Positions 46,153-57,528 are shown, counted from the stretch's first letter. The stretch is DNA of 64,000 bases from Actinopolyspora halophila DSM 43834 (GCF_000371785.1 NZ_AQUI01000002.1:2211276-2275275); one strand, 5' to 3'. Program-made: numbers and translations. Notes: generated by a model not told the origin, from the sequence alone.

Positions 46153-47799
46153 TCAGTTCCCGGGCCAGGGGACCTGTTCCGAGCGGTAGAAGTCGATGCC
46201 CTGCTCCTCCCAGCTCGGAGCCTGGTTGGCGACCCGTTTCCGGAACGAGGACCAGTCGAGTCGGTCCGGCGCGGACCACCCCAGCTCCGCGATGGCGGGC
46301 ATCCGCGGGAAGGCCATGAACTCGATCTCGTCGGAGTTCGTCAGCGTCTCGCTGAAGAGCGGAGCCTCCACGCCGGCGATCGCGCTCTCGGGGACCGATT
46401 CCATGAAACTGCCCGGATTCCAGTCATAGGCTTCCCGGACAGTGGTGGGGCCTGCCCAGTCCAGGCCGAGCTCGGTGTCGGCGTTGTACTTCTGATCCAC
46501 GTAGGACTTGTGGGCGGGGGACAGCAGGATGTCGTTGCCCCGTGCGGCGGCTTCGGTGACCTCCGCATTGGAGTTCGTGGTGCCCCAGTACTGCACCATG
46601 GCCGACTCCGACGGCTCCGCCTTGGCGTACTCGTGCCAGCCGAGCGGGGTCTTGCCGTACTTCTCCACGATCGGCAGCGCCTTGGACATGAACTTCTGGT
46701 AGTCCTCGTCGGTGGTCGAGTGGGCCTCGTCGCCGCCGATGTGCAGATACCGACCGGGTGTCATCGCGGCCACCTCGCGGATGACGTCGTCGACGAACCG
46801 GTAGGTGACCTCCTTGTCCACGCACAGCGAGCTGAAACCGACCTCGATGCCGGTGTACAGCGGCGGTGCCTTCCCGTCGCAGTTCAGCTCCGCATAGGAG
46901 GACAGTGCCGCGTTCGTGTGCCCCGGCATGTCGATCTCCGGGACGATGGTGACGTTGTTCTCGGTCGCGTAGTCGACGATCTCGGCGTATTCCCGCTTGG
47001 TGTAGAAGCCACCGTCACCGCCGCCGACCTCCGTGCTGCCTCCGTGGGAGGTCAGCCTGGGCCAGCCGTCGATCTGGATGCGCCAGCCCTGATCATCGGT
47101 CAGGTGCAGGTGCAAGTAGTTGATCTTGTACTGTGCGATCTGGTCGATATAGCGTTTGACCTGATCGACCTCGAAGAAGTGCCGTGCCACGTCCAGCATC
47201 GCCGAACGGTGCTCGAACCGGGGTTTGTCCACTATCTCCCCGGCGGGAACCTTCCACGGTCCGTGCCGCGGCGAGTCGCTCTCGGCCTTGGCGGGGAGCA
47301 GTTGTCGCAGGGTCTGGACCCCGTAGAACAGCCCTTTCGAGGTGGCCGCGTGGATCGTCAGTCGCTTCCTGTCCACGTCCATCCGATAGCCGGACTCGCC
47401 GAGGCGCTGCTCGGAGCCGTCCAGGCTCAGCACTATGTCGTCCCGCCCGGGAGCGCCACGGTTGATCAGCAGTCCGTACCCCGTGGAGGGACGTAGTTGC
47501 TGCTGGAGGTGCCGGGCCACCTGCCCCGCCTCCGCGTCGCCACGGGGGGCGTGTATGCCGGTGCTCCACTTTATGCGGAACTTCTTGCCGTGATCCGGTT
47601 CCACCGAGGTGGGGGCGGGGACCACGTCGCTCAGTGCCGAGGTGGTCTTGTCAGTGCCTTGGCTCTCCGGTCGGGGAGCGGAGGGCTGGGAAGCGGCAGC
47701 GGAGAGGGTGCCGCAGGCCAGTGCCATCGTGGTGGCCAGGGCGAGTGCTGCCGGGAGTCTGCTGTACGGGCTTCGGGTGCTTTCCCGAGTGCGTTTCAT
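46153..47799 (-). CDS. Secreted GH20 beta-N-acetylhexosaminidase
   Basis: A 548-residue exported glycosidase. ATG 47799 gives a Sec signal with a basic start (MKRTRESTR), hydrophobic core LPAALALATTMALACGTL and an Ala-rich cleavage region near residue 37. A GH20b alpha/beta N-domain precedes the TIM barrel, which has INYLHLHLTDDQGWRIQID, FYTKREYAEIVDYA, VPEIDMPGHTNAAL and the catalytic Asp-Glu pair in YLHIGGDEAHS. It removes terminal GlcNAc/GalNAc from chitin-, peptidoglycan- or polysaccharide-derived oligomers outside the cell. The Cys in the signal region is not in a clear lipobox. Confidence 0.9.
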   Translation of the reverse strand: MKRTRESTRSPYSRLPAALALATTMALACGTLSAAASQPSAPRPESQGTDKTTSALSDVVPAPTSVEPDHGKKFRIKWSTGIHAPRGDAEAGQVARHLQQQLRPSTGYGLLINRGAPGRDDIVLSLDGSEQRLGESGYRMDVDRKRLTIHAATSKGLFYGVQTLRQLLPAKAESDSPRHGPWKVPAGEIVDKPRFEHRSAMLDVARHFFEVDQVKRYIDQIAQYKINYLHLHLTDDQGWRIQIDGWPRLTSHGGSTEVGGGDGGFYTKREYAEIVDYATENNVTIVPEIDMPGHTNAALSSYAELNCDGKAPPLYTGIEVGFSSLCVDKEVTYRFVDDVIREVAAMTPGRYLHIGGDEAHSTTDEDYQKFMSKALPIVEKYGKTPLGWHEYAKAEPSESAMVQYWGTTNSNAEVTEAAARGNDILLSPAHKSYVDQKYNADTELGLDWAGPTTVREAYDWNPGSFMESVPESAIAGVEAPLFSETLTNSDEIEFMAFPRMPAIAELGWSAPDRLDWSSFRKRVANQAPSWEEQGIDFYRSEQVPWPGN

Positions 47800-47898
47800 G
47801 CTGGTCTGTACCTCTCGTCGGAAACGGTGAAATAAGGTATAGACCAAAATTGCGGGTGGGGCATATCACCTGTTCGGAGTATGCTTGTTCCCGCGAAA

Positions 47899-47940
47899 GC
47901 ACTCGGCCCCACCGCTGCGGGCAGCGGTGGGGCCGAGTGC
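47899..47940 (-). terminator. Perfect 20-bp hairpin terminator of the choline-type symporter gene
   Basis: GCACTCGGCCCCACCGCTGC (47899-47918) and its exact complement (47921-47940) form the longest stem in the window. It is 96 bp past the symporter stop. On the minus strand it is followed by TTTCGCGGG, a short T run. Confidence 0.8.
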
Positions 47941-48035
47941 GGCTACGGTGTCGGGCGCCCGCTCACGTGACGGCGGGGAGGCCGCGCTGAGGATCCACGG
48001 CGGAAGTCCTGCCCGACAACCGAGTTGACGGGGTC

Positions 48036-49784
48036 CTACCGGGCCTCGGCGGTCGGGAGGGGCTCCTCCCGCTCCGGGCTCTCCTCGGTCAGGTCGTTGC
48101 CCCACCGCGTGCGTTCCGGGGTGTCCGGCTCCAGCGCGGCCATCGGAATCGGAGCGCTCTTGCGCCGCGTTATCGCGGACACCACCATTATGGTCACCAG
48201 CGAAGCGACCATCGCCACCGTGCGGAACGGGAACTGCACCGCCCCGTCCTCGTACCAGGGCCAGGGCAGGAACGGCGGCAGCCCGAAGGTGTCCTCACCG
48301 GCCGAGAGCCGCAGGACCACCGCGACCACGAAGCCGGACGCCGCGCCGATGCGATTGGCCCACGGCACGAACAGGGCGCACACCAGCAGTGGGAAGAGCA
48401 TCACGAAGATCAGGTCGCTGGCCAGGTACCACAGGTCGTAGACACTGCTGGCCTGCAACGCCATCAGGGTCGCCGCGGCGCCGATGATCACGATCAGCCT
48501 GCGGATCACCTTCTGCACCTGGTCGGCCCCCGCCTGCGGGCTCAGCAGACGCCGGTACACGTTCCACCCGGTCAGGGAGGAAGCCGAGAGCACGGAGGAA
48601 TCGACGCTGGACATCACAGCGGCGGCGAGCACTCCGAGTCCGAGCGCAGCGGCTCCCGTGGGCAACAGGTAGCGCAGCACGTAGGGCAGCACCATGGAGG
48701 GGTTGTCCAGCGGAGGCGCTCCTTCGGCCTGGAAATTGGCCGCCGTGGCGATGACGCCGATGAGCACCGGCGGAATGGCCGCGAGCACGCACATCACGCT
48801 CGCGCCCACCGACAACCTGCGGGCGTTCTTCGGGCTGCTGGACGAGAGCACCCGCTGGAAGTACACCTGCCACGGGATGCCACCCAGCACCAACGCGAGC
48901 CCGGAGTCCCACCAGTTCCAGTAGGCGTGACCCCAGCCCGGATCGTCCCAGCCGGTCAGCGGCGGGAACAACGAGGCGTAGGACTCGAAGTCGAAGTTGG
49001 CCGGGTACGAGCTCCACGCCTCACCCAGGCCGCCGACGGCCGAAGCGGCGAACGGGACGGCGACGATCAACCCGATGAAGATGAGCACGACCTGGACGAC
49101 ATCGGTGATGGCTACCGACCACATGCCGCCGACAACGGTGTAGGCGATCGCGATGATCGCCGACAGGACGATCGAGATCGTGAAGTCGAGACCGATGATG
49201 GTCCCGAACGTCGTGCCCAGAGCGGTGAGAATGGCGCCGGTCCAGAAGACCTCACCCAGGATGGCGGGGATCGAGCCGAGTCCCGCGACGTGTTTGCCGA
49301 ACCTGATGTCGATGGGGTCCAGCATCGTGGTGAACCGTCCGCGTCGCATCTTCTTCGCGAAGAACATACCGCCGATGAGCAGGCTCAACGCGTATCCCCA
49401 CGGGGCCTGTGCCCAGGCCATCCCGGTGCTGAACGTGCTCTCGGTGGTACCGCTGATGTAACCGCCGCCGACCCAGGTCGCCGTCATCGTGAACACGCCG
49501 ATCCACAGCGGCATGTTGCGTCCGGCGACCATCGTGTCGCCCAGCCCGCCTCCGCGTCGGGCGGCCACGAAAGCACCCAGCCAGTAGAACAATGCGTAGA
49601 ACACCAGCATGGCGATCAGCCCTGGCCAGGAAACATCCGGTTCCGCGATGGCCACGTAGCCGAGCGCGAAAGCCAGAACGACCGCGAAGATACCGATCTT
49701 CAGCATGCCGCTTTTGCCGCTTCGGGCAGCGGATGGTCGGGTGCTGTCGTCACCGTTCGTACGTGTTTCGGCAGGCACGTTCAT
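48036..49784 (-). CDS. Sodium:solute symporter, high-affinity choline transporter (CHT/SLC5A7)-like
   Basis: A 582-residue SSS-family transporter with about 13 membrane segments. It is strikingly like animal CHT1 as I recall that protein: GVFTMTATWVGGGYISGT, GMAWAQAPWGYALSLLIGGM, FFAKKMRRGRFTTMLDP, ILGEVFWTGAILTALG, YTVVGGMWSVAITDVVQ, LVLGGIPWQVYFQRVLSSSS, and later AAVMSSVDSSVLSASS. The substrate prediction is choline, uptake driven by Na+, as precursor or relative of glycine betaine. GGAAGG abuts the ATG at 49784, so GTG 49778 (6-nt spacing) is an alternative start. It is a single gene with its own terminator and a palindromic operator candidate upstream. Confidence 0.88.
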   Translation of the reverse strand: MNVPAETRTNGDDSTRPSAARSGKSGMLKIGIFAVVLAFALGYVAIAEPDVSWPGLIAMLVFYALFYWLGAFVAARRGGGLGDTMVAGRNMPLWIGVFTMTATWVGGGYISGTTESTFSTGMAWAQAPWGYALSLLIGGMFFAKKMRRGRFTTMLDPIDIRFGKHVAGLGSIPAILGEVFWTGAILTALGTTFGTIIGLDFTISIVLSAIIAIAYTVVGGMWSVAITDVVQVVLIFIGLIVAVPFAASAVGGLGEAWSSYPANFDFESYASLFPPLTGWDDPGWGHAYWNWWDSGLALVLGGIPWQVYFQRVLSSSSPKNARRLSVGASVMCVLAAIPPVLIGVIATAANFQAEGAPPLDNPSMVLPYVLRYLLPTGAAALGLGVLAAAVMSSVDSSVLSASSLTGWNVYRRLLSPQAGADQVQKVIRRLIVIIGAAATLMALQASSVYDLWYLASDLIFVMLFPLLVCALFVPWANRIGAASGFVVAVVLRLSAGEDTFGLPPFLPWPWYEDGAVQFPFRTVAMVASLVTIMVVSAITRRKSAPIPMAALEPDTPERTRWGNDLTEESPEREEPLPTAEAR

Positions 49785-49843
49785 CCTTCCGTGTCGCTGT
49801 CAGAACGATTCGGAACCATAGCCAGAAATCGCTGAGATGTACA

Positions 49844-49860
49844 GATGTACTAGTTACATC
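49844..49860. promoter_or_regulatory. Operator candidate upstream of the choline-type symporter
   Basis: GATGTA CTAGT TACATC is a perfect inverted repeat (arms 49844-49849 and 49855-49860), and a third GATGTA lies at 49836-49841, 8 bp earlier as a direct repeat. It is about 60 bp upstream of the symporter start, a typical place for a repressor site. Confidence 0.5.
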
Positions 49861-50300
49861 GGGATAACGAACCGTGGTCGATGCTCAGTCCGGCCGGTGT
49901 GGCGTCCGCGCGGTTCCGCAAGCGGACTCTGCATGAAAAATAGCAGGTCATAAAGCTTTTTGTTCGCATTTTGGGAGTGAGGTCCTCCACTGTTCCCGCG
50001 GTGGGATCAGGAGGGCTTCTCCGAGGAAAGTGTTGGCGGACTCACTGCGTAATCGGGGTTGTGTTTTGCGCCACCGAAGGCTGGGAAAAGTGTTCCGCGG
50101 GTGTTCCGCGGTGCGGGGAAACGGCTGTTTCGGTACAAAAGGTGTTTGTCCGACTACGGTGTGTTTTTTGATTTTTCGCTTCCGAAAGCGGGGGAGAGGT
50201 GTGACCGGAGGGGGCTCGTTTTGGTGGTCACGAATTCGTTCCCGCCGGTGGCGTGGAGATCGGGGCGACCGAATCGTGCGGGGACGAACGAAAATTCGCT

Positions 50301-50318
50301 CGGATTGTCGACAATTGA
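50301..50318. promoter_or_regulatory. Palindromic site, copy 2 of an 18-bp repeat
   Basis: CGGATTGTCGACAATTGA, identical to 13801-13818, containing ATTGTCGACAAT (50304-50315). It is 517 bp upstream of the choline-type symporter and about 290 bp upstream of the small ORF at 50608. Confidence 0.45.
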
Positions 50319-50607
50319 TTGATAGGGAGATCTACGCTCTCCTTTCGCTTCTGGGGCGGTGGTGCGGGAAGCACCGTTCGTGGCGCCGAGTCACGCCGAG
50401 CGGTGCGTGGCTTTCCGCGCGCCCATCGGTGCGACGGATCGTCCGCGCGGTCGCCGATGTCGACTCGGCGCGTGGCGGTGACCGCCCGGCGCAACGCGCT
50501 CCTCACGGCGGGACAGGTGCTCGAGCAGCGCGCACAATCGGCGGTGAAGGGAAGACCCCTCACATCCGAAACGCTCGGGGACCGTCCCGGCGGAGGTGTT
50601 GACTCAG

Positions 50608-50835
50608 ATGCGCGATGACACATCAGCGGAATCGGGGGCGGAGAACGGTGTCGTCCCGGGGGCCACGGCCCTTCCCACGGCTCCTTGTTCCGTCGTGTGG
50701 AGTGGTGGCCACCCCTTCGTCCTCGAAGGTGTCGGGGGGCGTTCGCGCTGGGTCGGTGTGGACGACAAGGGGCGTCCGCGCTTTCTCAGCGACTCCGAGC
50801 TCCAACGCAGGGGGTGGAGACTGCCCGCACGTTGA
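50608..50835 (+). CDS. Small hypothetical protein
   Basis: A 75-residue open frame from ATG 50608 with strong G/C third positions. The second half, HPFVLEGVGGRSRWVGVDDK then GRPRFLSDSELQRRGWRL, looks like a compact folded domain; the first 30 residues look disordered. No signal peptide or membrane segment. GCGGAGG lies about 12 nt upstream, rather far. I do not recognise a family; it could be spurious. Confidence 0.45.
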   Translation: MRDDTSAESGAENGVVPGATALPTAPCSVVWSGGHPFVLEGVGGRSRWVGVDDKGRPRFLSDSELQRRGWRLPAR

Positions 50836-51068
50836 GGTCGAGGAAGTCGATCGGCCGGGTGATGCCCACCCTCGGCCGCGCGTCTCGCCCGCGGGAGCCG
50901 CTCCGAGGTGGACCGCGGCGGTGCCGTGACCGAGGAAGCGGGGAGCGTATGGCACCCTGAGCAGGCAGGTAAGGTGACACGTCCGGGCGTGATCGCGGAG
51001 GACGTCGTCACGGACGGTGGGACCGTTCCGCGAGGGTGCGGCCCGCCCGCTTACAGGGGGAGGATCTC

Positions 51069-51749
51069 GTGGTGCAAGACGCCGACGGCACCACTGCGGG
51101 ATCGACTTCGAACTCTCGGGACGGCCAACAACCCCCCGAACAGGGGATGGACCGTATCAAGGAGGTCGCCGCGGACGTCTGGAGCGATCCGTGGTGGACC
51201 GCTCCCAACGCGCTGAGCGCGTTGCGTCTGGCCGGGGTCCCCGCTTTCCTGTGGCTGCTTCTCGGGCCGCAGTGGGACCTGTTCGCCTTGCTGGTTCTGG
51301 TCGTCAGTGGCGTCACCGACTGGCTGGACGGCAAGCTGGCCCGCTGGCTCGGTCAGTACAGCAGGGTGGGGCAACTGCTCGATCCCGCCGCCGACAGGCT
51401 GTACATAGTGGCGACGCTGGTGGCCTTCGTGCTCCGCGGAGTGGTTCCCTGGTGGGCCGCCGCCGCGTTGATCACACGTGATCTGCTGCTGACGTCGTGT
51501 CTTCCGGTGTTGCGCTATCACGGATTCGAACCGCCCGACGTGCACTACCTGGGTAAAGCGGCCACTTTCTGCCTGATGTACGCCTTTCCGCTGCTGCTGT
51601 TGGTGCAGGGGGACTTCGCGCTGGACTGGATCGCCCAGCCACTGGCCTACGCGTTCACTTGCTGGGGCGGGGTGCTGTACCTGTGGGCGGGTGTGCTCTA
51701 CCTGGGGCAGGTGATCAGCGCGCTACGATCGTCTCGGGCACGTGGTTGA
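51069..51749 (+). CDS. CDP-alcohol phosphatidyltransferase family protein
   Basis: A 226-residue integral membrane enzyme. The family signature DG(x)2AR(x)8G(x)3D(x)3D is complete in DWLDGKLARWLGQYSRVGQLL followed by DPAADRL (about residues 81-107), so it is catalytically competent. About five to six hydrophobic segments are visible. GGGAGG (51058-51063) precedes two adjacent GTG codons (51069, 51072), either of which could be the start. It would transfer a CDP-linked diacylglycerol headgroup (phosphatidylglycerophosphate, cardiolipin or phosphatidylinositol-phosphate synthesis). The same gene precedes garA in related actinobacteria. Confidence 0.87.
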   Translation: MVQDADGTTAGSTSNSRDGQQPPEQGMDRIKEVAADVWSDPWWTAPNALSALRLAGVPAFLWLLLGPQWDLFALLVLVVSGVTDWLDGKLARWLGQYSRVGQLLDPAADRLYIVATLVAFVLRGVVPWWAAAALITRDLLLTSCLPVLRYHGFEPPDVHYLGKAATFCLMYAFPLLLLVQGDFALDWIAQPLAYAFTCWGGVLYLWAGVLYLGQVISALRSSRARG

Positions 51750-52001
51750 CCCGGGTGGCCCTGTTCCACGGGGGTGTCAACGTGATGTGCTGCCGGTTCG
51801 TCGTCGGACCGGCACCGATCGGCGTCGGGACCGTGATGGCGAGCCTGCTCGCAGATGTGATCTTCGTTGCGACTACTGTGGGAATAGGGCGGTGATCTCG
51901 GTATGAACCGGTATGGAAATCGGGACAGGCCGTCTGGCACTCTGCGTGGCGCGGTACGTTTGATGGCACTGGTACGACCCATGCGCAGGAGGAGAGCTCA
52001 G

Positions 52002-52466
52002 GTGAGCACCAACGACGGGCCCGGCGACGTACCGCCGGAGCAGTCATCGGAGACCACGTCGGTCTTCAAACCCTTCCTCTCGGAGCAGGAGAACACCGAG
52101 AGCGCGCCTTCGGAAGCCTCCGCGTCCGGCGTCGACGCGTTGCCTGCCGGATCAGCCCTCCTGGTGGTCAAGCGTGGGCCCAATGCCGGATCACGGTTTC
52201 TTCTCGACCGGGAGACGACCAGTTCCGGGCGGCACCCCGACAGTGACATCTTCCTGGACGACGTCACCGTTTCGCGTAGGCACGCCGAGTTCCGGAGGGA
52301 AGGGGCCGAGTACGTCGTCGTCGACGTGGGTAGCCTCAACGGAACCTATGTCAACCGTGAGCCCGTGGACACCTCCGTGCTGGCCAACGGGGACGAGGTG
52401 CAGATCGGAAAGTTCCGCCTGGTGTTTCTGACCGGCCCGGCGGAGGGGCAGCAGGCGACCCGGTGA
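52002..52466 (+). CDS. garA: FHA-domain regulator GarA
   Basis: A 154-residue FHA protein nearly superimposable on mycobacterial GarA (Rv1827; OdhI in corynebacteria). The N-terminal phosphorylation site ETTSVFKPF (about residues 17-25) holds the adjacent threonines targeted by PknB/PknG. The FHA domain covers about 50-145: LLVVKRGPNAGSRFLLDR, SGRHPDSDIFLDD, VSRRHAEF, VGSLNGTYVNR. Unphosphorylated GarA inhibits 2-oxoglutarate dehydrogenase and glutamate dehydrogenase, balancing carbon and nitrogen flux. GTG 52002 follows GGAGGAGAG. Confidence 0.95.
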   Translation: MSTNDGPGDVPPEQSSETTSVFKPFLSEQENTESAPSEASASGVDALPAGSALLVVKRGPNAGSRFLLDRETTSSGRHPDSDIFLDDVTVSRRHAEFRREGAEYVVVDVGSLNGTYVNREPVDTSVLANGDEVQIGKFRLVFLTGPAEGQQATR

Positions 52467-52797
52467 CCGACCCGTTCTCCGGGGCGGTCCCAGTGGTGCT
52501 GCCCCCGGAGGTGAGGGACCGTCGATACGGCTGCCGGAGGTCGCGAACCGTCCCGGTTCGTGGGTTCGCGAGATGTGCTCCATCGGAGTTCCGTCGGTAC
52601 CGTTCACCCGGTGTCTTCCGCTGTTGTCCGGACACCGTGGGACGATCGGGCGCGATCCCCTCGGGTGGTTCGGGAGTCGATGGAAGTAGTCGACGCTCGT
52701 ATGGGCGGCGTCCTCGCCGTATCGCGGGTAGCGTCGAAGGCGTCGGTGCGCGATCCTCGGAGGAGATGTCACGCTTCGGCGCGCTGGAGGAGGCGAT
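52467..52797. other. Gap where an ftsR-type merR gene is expected
   Basis: About 330 bp between garA and the DUF151 gene. In mycobacteria a MerR gene (Rv1828/FtsR) sits here. No MerR-like reading frame or fragment was recognised in any frame. The gap contains a perfect 7-bp inverted repeat with a 3-nt loop (CGAACCG TCC CGGTTCG, 52544-52560). Confidence 0.55.
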
Positions 52798-52803
52798 TTG
52801 ACG

Positions 52804-53280
52804 ATGAGCAGCGAGATGCGCGTCGTCGGCGTGCGAGTGGAACTGCCGGCCAACCAGCCGATCCTGTTGTTGCGCGAAACCGACGGCGAACGGTACTTGC
52901 CGATCTGGATCGGGTCGGTCGAAGCGACCGCGATCGCGTTGGAACAGCAGGGGGTGCGACCAGCCAGGCCGTTGACCCACGACTTGCTCAAGGACGTGGT
53001 CGGAGCTCTCGGACGGGAGCTGGAGCAGGTGCGGGTCACCGATCTTCAGGAGGGAACGTTCTACGCGGAGCTGGTCTTCGACGGGGACGTGCGGGTCTCG
53101 GCGCGGCCGAGTGACTCTGTTGCGCTGGCACTGCGTACGGGAGTTCCGATCCACGCCGAGCAGTCCGTGCTCGACGAGGCCGGGCTGTTGATTCCCGACG
53201 AGCAGGAGGACGAGGTCGAGAAGTTCAAGGAGTTCCTGGACTCGGTCTCTCCCGAGGACTTCCGCGGCGCGGATACCTGA
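52804..53280 (+). CDS. Bifunctional nuclease family protein (DUF151)
   Basis: A 158-residue DUF151 protein, close to mycobacterial Rv1829. Seen are MRVVGVRVELPANQPILLLRE, GERYLPIWIGSVEATAIALE, RPLTHDLLKDVV, DLQEGTFYAELVF, ARPSDSVALALRTGVPIHAE and the terminal EVEKFKEFLDSVSPEDF. Family members are reported to have RNase/DNase activity, but a cellular role in actinobacteria is not established. GGAGGAGG (52786-52793) serves either TTG 52798 or ATG 52804; the ATG is given. Confidence 0.9.
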   Translation: MSSEMRVVGVRVELPANQPILLLRETDGERYLPIWIGSVEATAIALEQQGVRPARPLTHDLLKDVVGALGRELEQVRVTDLQEGTFYAELVFDGDVRVSARPSDSVALALRTGVPIHAEQSVLDEAGLLIPDEQEDEVEKFKEFLDSVSPEDFRGADT

Positions 53281-53296
53281 CGGGCAAGCTCGACGA

Positions 53297-53344
53297 GGCC
53301 GGACACGGCGGCGGTTGGTGGAACGAGTCGCCGTGTGACCGGCC
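53297..53344 (+). terminator. Hairpin after the DUF151 gene
   Basis: GGCCGG-A-CACGGCG (53297-53310) pairs with CGCCGTG-TGA-CCGGCC (53329-53344) around an 18-nt loop: 13 bp with a small internal bulge, 17 bp after the stop. The remaining 245 bp to the MerR gene show no further gene. Confidence 0.55.
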
Positions 53345-53590
53345 ACACCGTGGAGGAGCAGTTCCGGTGTGGCTGTCGTGGGGGGCGCTCCTTCGAGCGC
53401 AGAACCGTTCCCGCGCGTCGCGTTGACCGTGTTCATCGGCGGGCCTACCGTCGAAGGACACGCGGTGGTCGTGCGCGCGGTGTTCAGAGCGGACGGGGGC
53501 TACGACAAGCCTGGTTCCGGGGCCGAGGGAGGTTGTTCCGCCTCCTCCTGATCGAGTAGCCGCCGGTGCAGCGGCCGAGGGGAGGCGCGC

Positions 53591-54163
53591 GTGGTCGAGA
53601 GCGCATCATGGTTCGAGACGGACGATGAACAAGGCGAACTGTTTCCGGACGCCGCGTTGCCGGACGAGTTGGTCGGTTATCGTGGACGTGCGGCGTGCCA
53701 GATCGCGGGGATCACTTACAGGCAGCTGGACTACTGGGCACGCACGGATCTCGTGGGGCCGTCGATCAGACTGGCGGAGGGATCCGGTTCGCAGCGGCTC
53801 TATTCGTTCAAGGACATCCTCGTACTCAAGATCGTCAAGCGACTGCTGGACGCGGGAGTGTCGCTGCACAACATCAGGATCGCCGTTGACCACCTGCGGA
53901 GCAGGGGAGTGCGCGATCTGGCCGGGGTCACGCTGTTCAGCGACGGGACCACCGTCTACGAGTGCACTTCGGCCGAGGACGTCGTCGATCTGCTTCGTGG
54001 GGGGCAGGGCGTCTTCGGAATCGCGGTCAGCGGGGCCATGCGCGAGATAAGCGGCACGATAAGCGATTTCCCCGCGGAGCGGGCCGACGGCTCCGACGAG
54101 TCCGCTGCGGACGAGGACGAGCTGTCGCGCAGACGGCGAACCCGTCAGCCGGAGAGTTCCTGA
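53591..54163 (+). CDS. MerR-family transcriptional regulator (Rv1830-like)
   Basis: A 190-residue MerR regulator closely resembling Rv1830. The HTH is in ELVGYRGRAACQIAGITYRQ and LDYWARTDLVGPSIR (about residues 26-60), continuing through SQRLYSFKDILVLKIVKRLLDAGVS. The conserved C-terminal part includes LFSDGTTVYECTSAEDVVDL and GQGVFGIAVSGAMREI, followed by an acidic tail. No metal-binding cysteines of the MerR type are visible. GTG 53591 follows GGGGAGG. It lies directly before the glycine riboswitch and gcvP. Confidence 0.9.
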   Translation: MVESASWFETDDEQGELFPDAALPDELVGYRGRAACQIAGITYRQLDYWARTDLVGPSIRLAEGSGSQRLYSFKDILVLKIVKRLLDAGVSLHNIRIAVDHLRSRGVRDLAGVTLFSDGTTVYECTSAEDVVDLLRGGQGVFGIAVSGAMREISGTISDFPAERADGSDESAADEDELSRRRRTRQPESS

Positions 54164-54285
54164 CCGCTGCTTCGACTGCTCGGGCGAACCGACCGTATCG
54201 TGGGAAGCGGGACCCCTTACGCGTTTTCGGGCAATTCCTGAATGGCACGAGATGAGGTACTCTCGCATCCGTCGCCGACCCCGTA

Positions 54286-54500
54286 CGGGAGAGACCACTC
54301 CGAAGCGATCTCGGTGTGGCGCCGAAGGAGCAAACCCTCCCCGACAACCTCTCAGGCCATTGGGACCGTACGGGCGAGATACCTCTGGAAAGAGGGCTTC
54401 GCCACAGTGTCGTGGTGAAACCCCGCCGACGGTGCAAGCCCTGTCCACAGGGCGAAGCTCTCAGGCGTCCGCCTCGCGGGCATTGACAGAGGGGGAGGCC
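54286..54500 (+). promoter_or_regulatory. Tandem glycine riboswitch upstream of gcvP
   Basis: Two glycine aptamers in series. The first begins GGGAGAGACC (54288) and shows GCGCCGAAGGAGCAA, CCTCCCC and CTCTCAGGCC before GGGACCG. The second begins near 54390 (CTCTGGAAAGAGG), with CGCCGACGGTGCAAG, AGGGCGAAGCTCTCAGGCG and the closing ACAGAGGGGG. Glycine binding normally switches on glycine-cleavage genes. The gcvP ATG is about 60 nt beyond. The 120 bp between the merR stop and 54286 contain the presumed promoter, not identified. Confidence 0.9.
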
Positions 54501-54561
54501 AGCACGTCCACGCGGAGTGCTGTCTGCCCTGTCCCATGCCCGCACGATTGAGGTTTTGGCG

Positions 54562-57456
<2,895 letters not shown>

Positions 57457-57528
57457 TCGGGCGGGACGCGACTCCGTCTAATACGGTGGGCTCTTTACGT
57501 GACCGACTCCGAGAGGGGTAAGAGCAGT

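Larger units (their letters stand above)
49785..50607. other. Long gene-free AT-richer region
   Basis: About 820 bp with no ORF of convincing coding character. It contains the symporter operator candidate, a tandem 10-bp repeat TGTTCCGCGG (50091-50100 and 50102-50111), a small CGCTT/AAGCG hairpin near 50178, a T-rich stretch around 50162-50176, and the second copy of the 18-bp palindromic sequence. A small RNA or long leader is possible but not demonstrated. Confidence 0.5.

Noticed and set aside
52463-52801. Open frame of 112 codons between garA and the DUF151 gene
   Set aside because: It overlaps the garA stop and could look like a replacement for ftsR, but it is Arg/Ser/Pro-rich, has no HTH or other motif and no good codon pattern.
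53369-53551. 60-codon plus-strand open frame before the Rv1830-like gene
   Set aside because: No ribosome site and no recognisable sequence; most likely chance in GC-rich DNA.
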